Below the pieces are notes generated by a model that made no database searches, was not told where the DNA came from, and saw only the letters and a program-made list of their open reading frames with translations. From Propioniciclava coleopterorum (lineage in GTDB: Bacteria; Actinomycetota; Actinomycetes; Propionibacteriales; Propionibacteriaceae), in NCBI RefSeq assembly GCF_011393335.1, contig NZ_CP049865.1, positions 3,056,722-3,120,721 of the forward strand: a DNA stretch of 64,000 nt, read 5' to 3'. Position 1 is the first letter of the stretch. Every line of letters starts with the position of its first letter. Position numbers and translations under genes: made by a program. Positions 28,531 to 40,300 of this stretch are shown here, piece by piece.

Positions 28531-31500
28531 ATGATCGACGTGATGAACGTCGTGGCCGCTGCGGAAGGACCGCTGCTGGTGCTCGGGGGGCCGGGCACCG
28601 GCAAGACCAGCCTCCTCGTGGACGCCGCGGCGCAGCGGCTGCGCGAGGGGCGTCCGCCCGCGCTGATCTTCGCCGCGTCCCGGCAGGCCGCCTCCGAACT
28701 GCGCGACCGGATCGTGCGCGCCTGCGGGCAGACGATGTTCGCCCCCGCGTCCTGACCATCCACGCCTTCTGCCTGGAGGTGGTGCACGCGTTCGGGCACG
28801 ACGACGACGCCCTGCCCCAGCTGCTGACCGCCCCGAGCAGGAGTTCCGCATCCGCGAGCTGCTGGCCGGCTGGGTCGGGGAGTGGCCGGACGAGCTGGGC
28901 GAGGCGGTCGGCACCCGGGCGTTCGCCTCGCAGGTGCGTGCGGTGCTGGCGCGCGCCCGCCAGCTGGGCCTCGACCCGGCCGACGTGGCGGCCCACGGCC
29001 GCGAGGCCGGCGAGCGCGGCTGGGCGGACCTGGGGGCCTTCATGGCCGAGTACCTGGACGTCCTGGACGCCGAGGCGCGCCTGGACTACGCCGAGCTCGT
29101 GCACCGGGCGCGGCTGCTCCTGGAGCACCCCGGCGTGCGCGACGCCCTGCTGGCGGACGTGGGCGCCGTCTACGTCGACGAGTGGTGCGAGCTGGATCCG
29201 GCGCAGATCGCGCTGCTGCGCTCCCTGGTGCCCGACGGCTTCCCCGTCGTGGCGCTCGCCGACCCCGACACGGCGATCTTCTCGTTCCGCGGCGCCCACC
29301 CGCGCGCCGCCGCCGAGTTCGTGCGGCTGTTCGGCGGGTCCGACCGCGTCGGGATCGAGGTGCTCACCACCGCCCACGGGCAGTCGCCCGCCCTCGTCGA
29401 AGCCCTGGGCGCCGTCCGCCGCCGGCTCGGCGCGCCCGCGCTGGACGGCGCCGACACCGCCCGCGCGTACCGGGCCCCCCGGCCCGGCGGCAGCGGCACG
29501 GTCGGGGTGTGGACGCTGCCCGACGAGGCCACCCAGGCGCGCGTGATCGCGGGCGAGCTCCGCGCCGCCCACCTGGAGCGGGACGTGCCCTGGGGCGACA
29601 TGGCGGTGCTCGTGCGCTCGGGCCGCCGGCAGATCCCCGCGCTCGCCCGCGTGCTGGCCGACGCCGGCATCCCGGTCGAGGTCGCAGGCGACGAGATCGG
29701 GCTGGCCGCGGAGCTGGCGGTCCGCCCGCTGCTGCTCGCTCTCGAGGTCGCCGGGGCGGGCGGCGTCCCGGACGCCGATGAGGCGCACCGGCTGCTGCTG
29801 TCGGGCTGGGGCGGCTTCGACGCCGTCTCGGTCCGCAGGCTGGGGCGACGGCTGCGCGCCGCCGACCCCGCGGCCGCGACGATGCCTGCGGAGACCCTCA
29901 TCGCCCAGGCGCTCGCCGGCACCCGGGCCGTCCCCGAGGGTGAGGAGGCGCTGGCGCTGCGGCGCGACCTGCTGGCGGGGGCGACGGCCGTCGTCGCGCG
30001 GGGCGGACGCCCCGACGAGGCGCTGTGGCTGCTGTGGGACGGCACCGACTGGCCGGCCGCGCTGCGCTCCGAGGCGCTCCGCGGCCAGGATTCTGCCCCG
30101 CGGGCGCACCGGGACCTCGACGCCGTCACCGCCCTGTTCCGGCTCGCGCACGAGTCGCTGGCGCCGCCCGGCGCCGAGGGCGTCCGCTGGTTCCTGGCGG
30201 AGGTGGCGCAGCAGCAGATCCCGGCCGACAGCCAGCGCGAGGCCGCGGTGGCGGGGCGCGGCGTCCGGGTGCTGACCGCGCATCGGGCGAAGGGGCACCA
30301 CTGGCCGTTCGTCGTCGTGGCCGGGGTGCAGGAGGGGATCTGGCCCGACATCACCCGGCACGGCTCGGTGTTCGACCCGCTGCGGCTCTCGACGGCCGGG
30401 CTGGGCGACGGCGTCCAGACCCGCGAGCTGGTCGCCTCCGAGCGGCGGCTGTTCCTGCTGGCCTGCTCGCGCGCGACCGACCGGCTGCTGGTGACCGCCG
30501 TCGAGGGCGTCGAGGGCGAGGAGGACCGGCCCTCCCGGTTCCTCGCCGAGTTGGGGCGCGCGGTGCGCCGGGTCGAGGCGCCGGAGCCGCGCCTCACCAC
30601 GCTGCGCGCGCTCGTCGCCGAGCTGCGCCGCGTGCTGCAGGACGCGTCCGCGTCGCCCACGCTGCGCTCCGCGGCGGCGCAGCGACTCGCCCGGCTCGCC
30701 GACGCCGGCGAGGTGGACGGCCTGCGCCCGGCACCCGACGCCGATCCGCACCGCTGGTGGGGGATGCGCCCGCCCACGAGCTGGGCTGCGCCGGCCCGGG
30801 GCACGCTGCAGCTCAGCCCCTCCCAGCTGCAGTCGATCCTGCAGTGCCCGCGGCAGTACTTCCTGCAGCGCGAGGCCCGCGCCGACCCGCCGCGCCGCAG
30901 CGCGACCATCCTGGGCTCCGTGATCCACGCGGTCGCCGAGCGGGCCGCGACCGGCGAGCTGAGCCCGGACTCCGCCGCCGACCTGCTCGACGAGGTGTGG
31001 GCCGACATCCCGTTCCCCGCGGCGTGGCTGTCGGCGTCCGAGCGCGTCGAGGCGGACGCCGCCGTCGCGCGCTTCCTGGCCTGGCAGGCGGGGCACGAGC
31101 ACGCGGACGTCGTGGGGGTCGAGGTGCCCTTCGCGGTCGAGGTGCAGGTGGACGGGCACCCGGTCACCCTGCGCGGCGCGGTGGACCGGCTCGAACGCAC
31201 GCCGCAGGGGCACCTGCGCGTCATCGACTTCAAGACCGGGCGGCACGCCCCGACCACGGCCGAGGCCGCCGCCATGCCGCAGATCGGCGTCTACCAGCTG
31301 GCGATCGAGGCCGGTGCGTTCGCCGACGCCGCGCCGGGGGCGTCCTCGGCGGGCGGCAGCCTGGTCTACCTGCGGATGGACAGCACCGAGGGCTACCCCA
31401 AGGAGCTGCGCCAGCCCTCGCTCACGGAGGCACCGCACCTGAGCGACGACCCCGAGGAGCTCGCGCACCCGACCTGGGTGCATCACCGGGTCGCGCAGGC

Positions 31501-31606
31501 CCGGCGCATCCTGGCCGAGGGCAGCTTCGAGGCCCGCCCGGGCGACCACTGCACGTACTGCCCGGTGCGCTCCAGTTGCCCGGCCCGCAGCGGACAGGTG
31601 GTCTGA
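28531..31606 (+). CDS. adnA: AdnA-like helicase-nuclease subunit (two apparent frameshifts)
   Basis: The first subunit of an AdnAB-type double-strand-break resection enzyme. An N-terminal UvrD-like motor (VLGGPGTGKTSLL as Walker A; DEWCELDPAQ as Walker B) is fused to a C-terminal RecB-family nuclease. That nuclease has iron-sulfur cysteines (QCPRQYFL and CTYCPVRSSCP) and the catalytic core VIDFKTGRHAP. The frame breaks at C5 28742-28746 (before VLTIHAFCLE) and at C4 28831-28834 (before EQEFRIRELLAG). One base restored at each point gives 1025 residues, the normal size. Both lie in C runs, so a sequencing cause is likely. adnB starts 1 nt after the stop. Confidence 0.85.
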
Positions 31607-31607
31607 C

Positions 31608-34600
31608 ATGACGTTCACGCGACCCGAGCAGGTCAGCGACGCCCTGGGCATCCCGTTCTCCGACCAGCAACTCGCCGCCATCACGGCGCCGCTGGAGCCG
31701 GGCGTCATCATCGCCGGCGCGGGATCGGGCAAGACCACGGTGATGGCGGCCCGCGTCGTCTGGCTCGTCGGCACCGGCCAGGTGCGGCCCGAGCACGTGC
31801 TGGGCCTCACCTTCACCCGCAAGGCGGCCGCCGAGCTGAGCGGCCGGGTCCGCGCGGCGCTGGCCCGCGCGGGAGTGGTGGACGCCGACGGCTACGACGA
31901 CGCCGGCGAACAGCTGATCATGACCTACGACGCGTTCGCCGCGCGCCTGGTGGCCGACCACGGCCTGCGGATCGGCGTGGAGGGCGACGCGCGCATGCTC
32001 ACCGGCGCGTCCCGGTTCCGGGTCGCCTCCCGGGTGGTGTCGGCCGCCACCGGCCCGTGGCAGCAACTGGCGCGGCTCCGGCCCGACTCGGTCACCGAGC
32101 GCGTGCTGGCCCTGGACGGCGAGCTGTCCTCGCACCTGGTCGAGCCCGATCGACTCTACGACCACTCGCTGGAGGTGATCGGTGACGTCGAGCGGTCGCC
32201 GCGCAGCCGCACCAAGGACCTGTACGTCTCGATGAAGAAGGCGGGCTCGTTCGCCGCGGAGCGCACCGAGCTGGCCGGCCTGGTCGAGGAGTACCAGCGG
32301 CTCAAGCGGCGGCTGGGCGCGGTCGAGTTCGCCGACCAGATGGGCGTGGCGGCCGAGCTGGCCCGCCGGGTGCCGCAGGTGTCGGCGACGCTGCGCGACC
32401 AGTTCCGCGTCGTGCTGCTGGACGAGTACCAGGACACCTCCAGCGCGCAGGCCGAACTGCTGCGCGCGCTGTTCTCCGGACGGGATGCGTCCGACGGCAG
32501 GGGCCACCCGGTGACCGCCGTCGGCGACCCGTGCCAGGCCATCTACGGCTGGCGGGGCGCCGCGGCCGCCAACATCATCACCTTCGCCGAGCACTTCCCC
32601 CGCGCGGACGGCAGCCCGGCGCCCGGGTACGCCCTGACCGTGAACCGGCGTTCGGGCCAGCGCATCCTGGACGCGGCCAACGCGCTGTCCACGCCGCTGC
32701 GGGCCGACGAGGAACTGCAGTGGGACGGCATCGACACCGACCTGGTGGCCCCGAGGGGACGCCGCCGGGCGACATCACGGTGGCCAGCTTCGACAGCTGG
32801 CCGGACGAGATGGGCTGGGTGGCCGACCACATCGCCTCCGCCCACGACTCCGGACGGGCCGCGACGTGGTCGGACATCGCGGTGCTCGCCCGGCGCAACG
32901 CGCACATCCGGCCGCTGTACGCCGAGTTGCTCGCGCGCGGCGTCCCGGTCGAGATCGTGGGCCTGGACGGCCTGCTGGCGGTGCCCGAGGTGGCCGACGT
33001 GGTCGCCGTGCTCCGCGTGCTGGGCGACGCCACGGCCAACCCCGACCTGGTCCGCATCCTGACCGGCCCGCGCTGGAACATCGGCCCCACCGACCTGGCG
33101 ATCCTGGGACGCCGGGCCCGCGAACTCGCCGGCGGCGGCGCGCTGGAGGACGAGCTGAGCCCGCGCGAGGAGATCGCCCGCATCATCGACACCACCCAGG
33201 CCGCCCAGTCGCCCAGCCTGGCCGAGGCGCTGATCGACCCGGGGGAGGGGCCCTACACCGACGCCGGGCGCGCCCGGCTCGGCCAGTGCGCCCGCGAGCT
33301 CACCGCGCTGCGGGGGCACGTCGGGGCGCCGGTCACCGACCTCGTCCGGCGCATCATCACCACGATCGGGCTCGAGGTCGAGCTGGCGCTGCGCGGGCCG
33401 CAGGGCACCCGTCAGCTCGACGCGTTCGTCGCGCAGGTCGCCGGCTACGCCGACATCGACGGCGACGGCTCCCTGCCCGGGCTGCTCGCCTGGCTCGCGG
33501 CCGAGGAGGACCACGGCGTCGGGCTGGAGCAGGCCGTGCCCACGGCGTCCGACTCCGTGAAGCTGCTGACCATCCACCGCGCGAAGGGCCTGGAGTGGGA
33601 GGTGGTCTACCTGCCCGCGCTGGCGGACAAGGTGTTCCCGTCGGACCGGGTCCAGGGCAACTGGCTGACCCGTTCCGACGTGCTCCCGGCGGACCTGCGC
33701 GGCGACGCCGACAACGTGCCGCAGTTGGCCGAGATGAGCGACGCCGCGTCCAAGGCCTACGCGGCCGCCCTGAAGGACGAGGCGCGGCGGGCCGACGACC
33801 GGCTCGCCTACGTCGCGGTCACCCGGGCGCGGCAGCACCTGGTCGCGACCACGCACGCGTGGAGCGACCTGCTCCGGCCGCGCGCCCACTCCCCGTACTT
33901 GACCGTGTTGGAGGGCCACGCCGACGGGGTGACCCACGCGGCCGTGTCGCCCGAGAACCCCCTGCTCACCGGGTCGGGCGGCGTCGCCTGGCCGCGGCCG
34001 TTCGACGAGGCGCAGGCGGCCCTGCGGCGCGACGCCGCCGACCTGGTGCAGCAGGCGCGCGCCGGCCGGAACGACCACCCCGAGACGCTGCTGCTCGACG
34101 AGGCGGCCGTCGTCGCGTCCTGGGACGCGGCGGCCGACCGGCTCCTGGCCGAGGCGCGGCTGCGGCGCGGCGGGGCGGACGCCGTGGCGCCGCCGTACTG
34201 GTCCGCGACCAGCCTGATCGCGCTCCAGGCCGACGCCGACGCGTTCCGCGCCGACCTGCTGCGGCCGATGCCGGCCGCCCCGCGGCGCTCGGCGCTGATC
34301 GGGGAGCAGTTCCACGCCTGGCTGGAGCGCCGCGCCCGCGAGGAGCCCGCCCTCCTGGAGGAGCCGGCCCTCGCGCGCCCCGATCCCCGGCTGCAGCGAC
34401 TGATCGACGCCTTCGAGACCGGGCGTTACGCCGACCTGCGGCCGACCGCGACCGAGGTGGCCTTCTCGCTGTTCCTGGGCGGTCAGGTGGTCCGCGGCCG
34501 CATCGACGCCGTGTTCGCCACCGACGACGGGTTCCAGGTGGTCGACTGGAAGACCGGCAGGGCGCAGGACCCCGACCCGCTGCAGTTGGCCCTGTACCGG

Positions 34601-34750
34601 CTGGCGTGGTCCGAGCTCAGCGGCGCCCCCCTCGAGCGGGTCGACGCGGTGTTCTACGACGTGCTGGGGCGGGCGGTGATCCGGCCGGGGTCGCTTCCGG
34701 GGCGTCCGGAACTGGAACGCCTTGTAGGCACGCTGGGGGCGCCCCGCTAG
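31608..34750 (+). CDS. adnB: AdnB-like helicase-nuclease subunit (one apparent frameshift)
   Basis: The second AdnAB subunit and probable main motor. Walker A is IIAGAGSGKTTVMAAR, Walker B is VLLDEYQDTSSAQ, and motif III lies near GDPCQAIYGWRGA. Motif V/VI appear as LTIHRAKGLEWEVVYLP and YVAVTRARQHL. The C-terminal RecB-type nuclease has IGEQFHAWLERRA and VVDWKTGRAQDPDPLQLALY, without iron-sulfur cysteines, as in mycobacterial AdnB. The frame shifts at G4 32755-32758, between DTDLVAPRG and TPPGDITVASFDSW. Restoring one G gives 1047 residues. The TAG stop doubles as part of the -10 of nudC. Confidence 0.87.
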
Positions 34751-34753
34751 TTT
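34748..34753 (+). promoter_or_regulatory. Putative -10 of nudC
   Basis: TAGTTT overlaps the adnB stop codon and ends 7 nt before the nudC ATG at 34761. Confidence 0.4.
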
Positions 34754-34760
34754 GGGCGTT

Positions 34761-35636
34761 ATGGAACCGTGGGTGCCGCAGAGCGCGCTGGATCGACTCC
34801 TGGCCGAACGCGTCGACCCCGCGTGGGTGGCGGCGCAGTGGGTGGCGCCGGGCGCCCGCGTCATCGGGGTGGACGACCGCTCGAACGTCTCCTCCTCGCC
34901 CGAGGGCGACGCGCTGCGCTGGATCACCCCGGGTGGTGACTTCGACCCCGAGCACCACTTCCTGATCGGGGCGGTCGACGGCGAGCCCTGGTTCGCGGTC
35001 GCCGCGACTCCGCAGGGCCCCGCGGCCTCGCTGCGGACGCTCGGCGGCGTCCTGCCCGAGACCGAGGTCGACATCGCCATGTCCGCGGTCGCGCTGGTGA
35101 ACTGGCACCGGGAGGGCGGTTTCTGCTCCGGGTGCGGCGCCGCCACCGACGTCCGCGAGGGCGGGCACACCCGCGTGTGCACCGGGTGCGCGTCGCAGTG
35201 GTTCCCGCGGATGGACCCGGCAGTCATCGTCGCCGTGCTGGACGAGGAGGGCCGCCTGCTGCTCGGCCACCGGGCGGGCTGGGAGGACGACCGGGTGTCG
35301 ATCCTCGCGGGGTTCGTGGAGGCCGGGGAGTCGCTGGAGCAGGCCGTCCACCGCGAGATCCTGGAGGAGTCCGCCGTCGCTCTGACCTCGCTGCGGTACG
35401 TCGGCAGCCAGCCGTGGCCGTTCCCGCGCTCCCTGATGCTCGGCTTCGTCGCCCACGCCCGCGGGCAGCAGGTGGTGCCCGACGGCGAGGAGATCGAGTG
35501 GGCGCGGTTCTACTCCCGCGAGGAGGTCGACCAGCAGGAGGCGTCCGGGGAGCTCACGCTGCCGATGCGGTCCTCGATCGCGTCGCGGATCATCACCGCC
35601 TGGCGCGAGGGCGCCTTCGACGGCCCCGCTGACTGA
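34761..35636 (+). CDS. nudC: NADH pyrophosphatase / NAD-RNA decapping NUDIX hydrolase NudC
   Basis: A 291-residue protein that cleaves NAD(H) and removes NAD caps from RNA. It has an N-terminal domain, a four-Cys zinc ribbon (CSGCGAA and CTGCAS), the Nudix box starting GFVEAGESLEQAVHREI, and the NudC-specific QPWPFPRSLM that separates NADH pyrophosphatases from other Nudix enzymes. In mycobacteria nudC also lies between adnAB and uvrD2. It converges on recD with stops 6 nt apart. Confidence 0.93.
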   Translation: MEPWVPQSALDRLLAERVDPAWVAAQWVAPGARVIGVDDRSNVSSSPEGDALRWITPGGDFDPEHHFLIGAVDGEPWFAVAATPQGPAASLRTLGGVLPETEVDIAMSAVALVNWHREGGFCSGCGAATDVREGGHTRVCTGCASQWFPRMDPAVIVAVLDEEGRLLLGHRAGWEDDRVSILAGFVEAGESLEQAVHREILEESAVALTSLRYVGSQPWPFPRSLMLGFVAHARGQQVVPDGEEIEWARFYSREEVDQQEASGELTLPMRSSIASRIITAWREGAFDGPAD

Positions 35637-35642
35637 CCGGGC

Positions 35643-37301
35643 TCACCCCAGCCGCGCCGCCAGACCGCTCATCCGGCGCGCGGGGTGCGCGATGGCCTCG
35701 CGGACGGCCTGTTCCTCCCCGACCAGCAGCACCGACTCCCGCGCCCGCGAGACCGCCGTGTAGAGCAGTTCGCGGGTCAACAGCGGCGAGCCGGCGGGCG
35801 GCAGCACGACGCTGACGTGCCGGAACTGGCTGCCCTGGGCCTTGTGCACCGTCATCGCGTGGACGCTGGTGAGGCCGTCCAGCACGTAGGGGGAGTAGTC
35901 GCGCGGCGTGCCGCCGACGAGGAACCAGGCGTGCGCCCGGCCCGCGCGCGGCACCACCACGCCCGTGTCGCCGTTGTAGAGCCCGATCTCGGGCCGGTTC
36001 ACGGTCATCATCACCGGCCGCCCGGGGTAGGCCTCGCCGTCGGCCACGAAGCCGGGCACGCCGGCGGACAGCCACGCGACGGCGTGGCGCGACCACTGGG
36101 CGACTCCGTAGGGGCCCGTGCGGTGCCCGCACAGCAGCCGGTGCGTCTCCAGCGCGGCGAGGGCGGCGGCGGGGTCGCCCGCCCCGACCGCCTCGAAGGT
36201 CGCTCTGCCGGCGGCCAGGACGCGCTCGCGGATCAGCGCCTGGCCCTGGGCCTCCGGCGCCAACGCGACCGCGTCGTCCGGGCCGCGCAGCGCGGCGAGC
36301 GCCGCGTCGGCGTCGCCGTGCCGGATGGCGGTCGCCAGCGTGGCGATCGCCCCCTCGAAGCGGTAGTTGTGGGTGAGCCGCGCAACGACCCCGGCGCTGG
36401 CCGGTGCCGTCGTGATGTCGGCGAGGACGCTGCCCGCGTCGACCGAGGAGAGCTGGTCGGGGTCGCCGACGAGCACCAGCCGCGCCGACGGTTTGAGCGC
36501 CTCCAGCAGCCGCGCCATCAGGGTCATCGAAACCATCGACATCTCGTCGATGATCACGACGTCGTGCGGCAGCGGCCGGGACGCGTCGTGGGCGAACCGG
36601 TTCCGCGAGCCGGCCTTCCAGCCCAGCAGCGAGTGCAGTGTGACGGCGCGGGCGTCGGGGTCGCCGAGCGACTCGGTCATGCGCGCTGCTGCCTTGCCCG
36701 TCGGAGCCGCGAGGGCGACGAGCCCGTCGGGCTGCTCGGCGCGGAGCCGGGCCATGATGCGCCGGATGGTCCACGTCTTGCCGGTGCCCGGGCCGCCCGC
36801 GATCACGGTGACCGGGCTGCCGAGCGCCAGGTCGACGGCCGCGTCCTGCCCCTGCGGCAGCCCGACGGCCGGGGCGGTCCCCAGGCGGGCCAGCAGTTCC
36901 TTGCGCACGACCTCCTGGTCGGCGTAGTGCCGCTCCAGGTACAGCGCGCCGTCCAGCAGGCGCACCGGACGGGAGGGCGGCCCGTCGGTGCCCACGGTGA
37001 CCGCCGGGCTCGCGCGCAGGGCGGCGTCCCAGGCGGCCGCGTCGGGCCACCACTCGTCGGGGATCGCCGCGGCGTCCTCGACCTGACCGAGCTCGCGGAT
37101 CCGGTCCAGCTGCAGGCAGATCGACCCCGCCCGCAGGGCGCGGACGGTGAGCGCCAGGGCGAGCAGTACCCGCTCGTCGGACTCCCCGAACAGGTGGCCC
37201 CACTGCTGGGCGGGATGCACGTCCGACCAGCTCAGGGCGCCCGCGGCGTTGAAGTCGGCCAGCAGCCCGGTCGCGCTCACGGCGACCCGCGTGCCGTTCA
37301 T
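35643..37301 (-). CDS. recD: Exodeoxyribonuclease V alpha subunit RecD
   Basis: The 552-residue fast 5'-3' helicase subunit of RecBCD. Walker A is IAGGPGTGKTWTIRR, Walker B is VVIIDEMSMVS, and the SF1B motif lies in LVGDPDQLSSVDAGSVL. The C-terminal UvrD_C_2 domain has VHAMTVHKAQGSQF and YTAVSRARESVLL. The ATG at 37301 overlaps the recB stop by 4 bp (ATGA), so recD is the last gene of a coupled recC-recB-recD operon. The open frame continues upstream through recB but that part is shadow. Confidence 0.96.
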   Translation of the reverse strand: MNGTRVAVSATGLLADFNAAGALSWSDVHPAQQWGHLFGESDERVLLALALTVRALRAGSICLQLDRIRELGQVEDAAAIPDEWWPDAAAWDAALRASPAVTVGTDGPPSRPVRLLDGALYLERHYADQEVVRKELLARLGTAPAVGLPQGQDAAVDLALGSPVTVIAGGPGTGKTWTIRRIMARLRAEQPDGLVALAAPTGKAAARMTESLGDPDARAVTLHSLLGWKAGSRNRFAHDASRPLPHDVVIIDEMSMVSMTLMARLLEALKPSARLVLVGDPDQLSSVDAGSVLADITTAPASAGVVARLTHNYRFEGAIATLATAIRHGDADAALAALRGPDDAVALAPEAQGQALIRERVLAAGRATFEAVGAGDPAAALAALETHRLLCGHRTGPYGVAQWSRHAVAWLSAGVPGFVADGEAYPGRPVMMTVNRPEIGLYNGDTGVVVPRAGRAHAWFLVGGTPRDYSPYVLDGLTSVHAMTVHKAQGSQFRHVSVVLPPAGSPLLTRELLYTAVSRARESVLLVGEEQAVREAIAHPARRMSGLAARLG

Positions 37302-40300
37302 CGGCGTTCCCCCCTCAGCAGCGCGGACGTGGCGAGCACGAGCTCGGTCGACGGCGACCAGCTGAACACGCCCAGGGGGTGCCCCTCGGGCGCCGGCGTG
37401 TCCGGGCCCGCCATCCCGCGGACGAACAGGTACCCGACCCCGCCCAGGTGTCGACCCGGCTCGTACAGCGACCAGCGCCGCGCCAGGAAGCGGTGCAGGG
37501 CGACGCTGTAGAGCAGGGCCTGCAGCGGGTAGTGGCTGCCCATCATCGCCTCGGCCATCGCCTCGCGCGTGTAGTGGCCGACCGTCACGGGCTCGCCCGG
37601 GGCCGAGAGCCGGTTGGTCTTGTAGTCCACCACGACGAAGCGGGCGTCGGCGCCCTCCCCGTCGCGGAGCACCGCGTCGATCGACCCGGTCAGGAACCCG
37701 TGAAGCCGCTGCTCGGCCAGCAGCGGCTGGGCCAGCCGTTCGGGGTACGCGGCGAGCGGGTCGGAGGACGGCAGGTGCTCCGCGAGGAGCGCCGCAAGGT
37801 CGGCCACGGTGGCGCGGGGGTTGTCCAGGGCGAACTCGAAGTCCATCTCGGCGAGCCGGTCCCGGGGCGAGAAGTCCCGCAGCGTGCGCCCGGGCAGCAA
37901 CGGACCCAGCGGCGTGGTGAAGCTCGGCGCCAGCGCCGCCGCGAGCGCCGCGGGCTCGACCTCGGGCAGCGGCCAGCGCCGCAGCGCCGCACCCGCCTCG
38001 CGCTCCAGCGCGTCGCGCCACTGCTCGCCCGTGGCGTCCACCGCCTCGTAGACGGCGTGCACCAGCGTGCCGAAGGCGGCGCCCGCGGGCAGGTCGGTCA
38101 TGGGGGAGGGCTGTGCGAACGCCGGATCGGCGGCGACGTCGGCGGCCGGCGCCGGCTCGTCGTCGAGCAGCCCGGCCTCGGGGAGGACCGGCAGGTCGTG
38201 CGCCGCCGCGGTGAGTCCCGAGTAGGAGGTGCGGCGCCAATCGTGGTCGATGACGCGGTTCCAGGGGCGGACGTCCAGCGACGGCGCGGGCGGCCGGGGA
38301 CGGCGGGTCCCGGCCCCGGCGTCGGCCCGCACGGCCGCGATCCCGGCGCCGGGCAGCCAGCCCAGCGTCAGCGGCGAGCGGTCCTCGGGGCCCTGCAGCG
38401 GGTACTCCGCGGCCGGACGCTGCGGGGACGCCGCGTCGTGGGGGGCGTGCAACAGCCGGTGCAGCGGCGAGGCGACGACGCGGGTCTGCGGCGCCCACCA
38501 CGTCAGGACGCGCGACTGCGCGCGGGTCGCGCCGACGTAGAAGGCCCGCAGCGACTCGTCGCCGTCCTCGTCGAGGTGGCGGCGCCACCGGTCCGGGCGA
38601 GCGGGACCCCCGCGGCCGCCGATGTCGAGGAGTCGCTTCTCGCCGAGCGGCAGGACCAGGGGCGCGCCGCGGTCCCGCTCGACCGGGCGCTCGTCGCCGG
38701 CCTCCGGCAGCAGCACGATCGGCCACTGCAGGCCCTTGGCGCGGTGGATCGTCATCACCGTGACGGCGTCGGCGTCCGTCGCGCGGCGGCGGGTCGCCTC
38801 GCCGCCCAGCGAGGGGGCCGACCGCTGCGCGCGCAGCCAGCCGGCCAGGTCGCGGGCCCGCCGGGTCGCGGAGGCCACCTGCTGGCGGTGGAGCAGTTCC
38901 ACCAGTTGCCGGTGATCGGTGGCGGCCTGCTCGCCGTCGGGACGGGCCAGTAGCCGCGCGGTCAGGCCGGTGTCGGCGTCGATCGCGGCGAACAACGCCG
39001 GGACGCCGAAGCGATCCAGGACGCGCGCCCACGTGTGCAGCAGCACGGCCCACGCGGAGTGCTGCTCGTCGCCGACCAGCGCGAGGTCGGGCACGGTCGC
39101 CCCGACGAAGTCGGTGAGATAGGCGAGCTGCAGGAACGGCCGGCGCGGCTCGTCGATGGCCTGCAGCAGCGCGACCCAGTCGGTCTGGGCGGGGGAGTCG
39201 AACACGCTGCGGGAGCCGGTGAACGTCGCCGGGATGCCCGCCGTGGCCAGGGCGGCCGCCAGGTCGCGGCCGCGGTAGTTGGAGCGCACGAGCACGGCGA
39301 TGTCGGTCGGGGCCGGCGGGGCGTCGGTCGCGCGGACGCGCAACGGCCCGTCGCGGCGCAGCAGGTCGGCGACGACGCCGACGAGGTCGGCCTCGATCGC
39401 GCGTGACGCCTCGTGCGGCGCCATCTCCTCCTTGGCCGTGGGCACCACCCGCACCTGGACGCCGGCGTCCCAGCCGCTGCCGGGCTCGCCCACGAGCCGG
39501 GACGCGGCGTGGGCGTGCACTCGCGGGGCGGTGATCCCCGCGCCAAGTTCGACGCCGCGGAACAGCGCCAGCACGGCGTCGACGACCTCGGGGTCGGAGC
39601 GGAAGTTCGTCCGCAGCGTCGTGGCGGCGTCGGCGGCGGCGGTCGCAAGCTGGTAGGTGTGCACGTCGCCGCCCCGGAAGCCGTAGATGGCCTGCTTGGG
39701 GTCGCCGATCAGCACCAGGGTCGCGCTGCCGTGGAACGCCCGGCGCAGGATCGACCACTGCACCGGGTCGGTGTCCTGGAACTCGTCGACCAGCACCACG
39801 GGGAACCGCTCGGCCAGCCGCCGGCGGGCCGCGTCGCCCGTCTCGGGGTCGGCCAGGGCGGCGTCCAGGCGGCGGAGCTGGTCGTCGAAGGAGAAGATGC
39901 GACGCTCCTCCTTGCGGCGCGCCACCTCGTGGCGGACCGAGCGGGCGAACTCGACGCGGTCCCCGACCACGCCCGGCGAGCCGTGGCCCACCAGCTCGGC
40001 CTCCTCGGCGACGGCGCGGCGCGCGACGAGCTGCGCCGCCGGGTCCTCGTCGCGGCGCCCGGAGAACCGGAACGAGGCGCCGTGCGGCTCGCGGGCGAAC
40101 ATCCGGACGTAGACGTCCTCGGCGGCCTCGTCGGCCAGCGGCGTCAGCTCCTCGACCAGCGTCGACAGCGGCGTCTGCGGGGCCAACACCCCCAGCCCGG
40201 TGAGCATGTTGTGGCAGAACTCGTGGGTCGTCATGATCGTCGCGCGGTCGAATCCGGCGAAGGCCGCCGCCAGCCGCTCGGCGCGCGCCTCGACCTCGTC

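Noticed and set aside
35643-39758. A 1371-codon minus-strand reading ending in RecD
   Set aside because: The RecD protein begins at 37301 (MNGTRVAVS), overlapping the recB stop. The upstream part is antisense-free shadow of recB with no RecD similarity.
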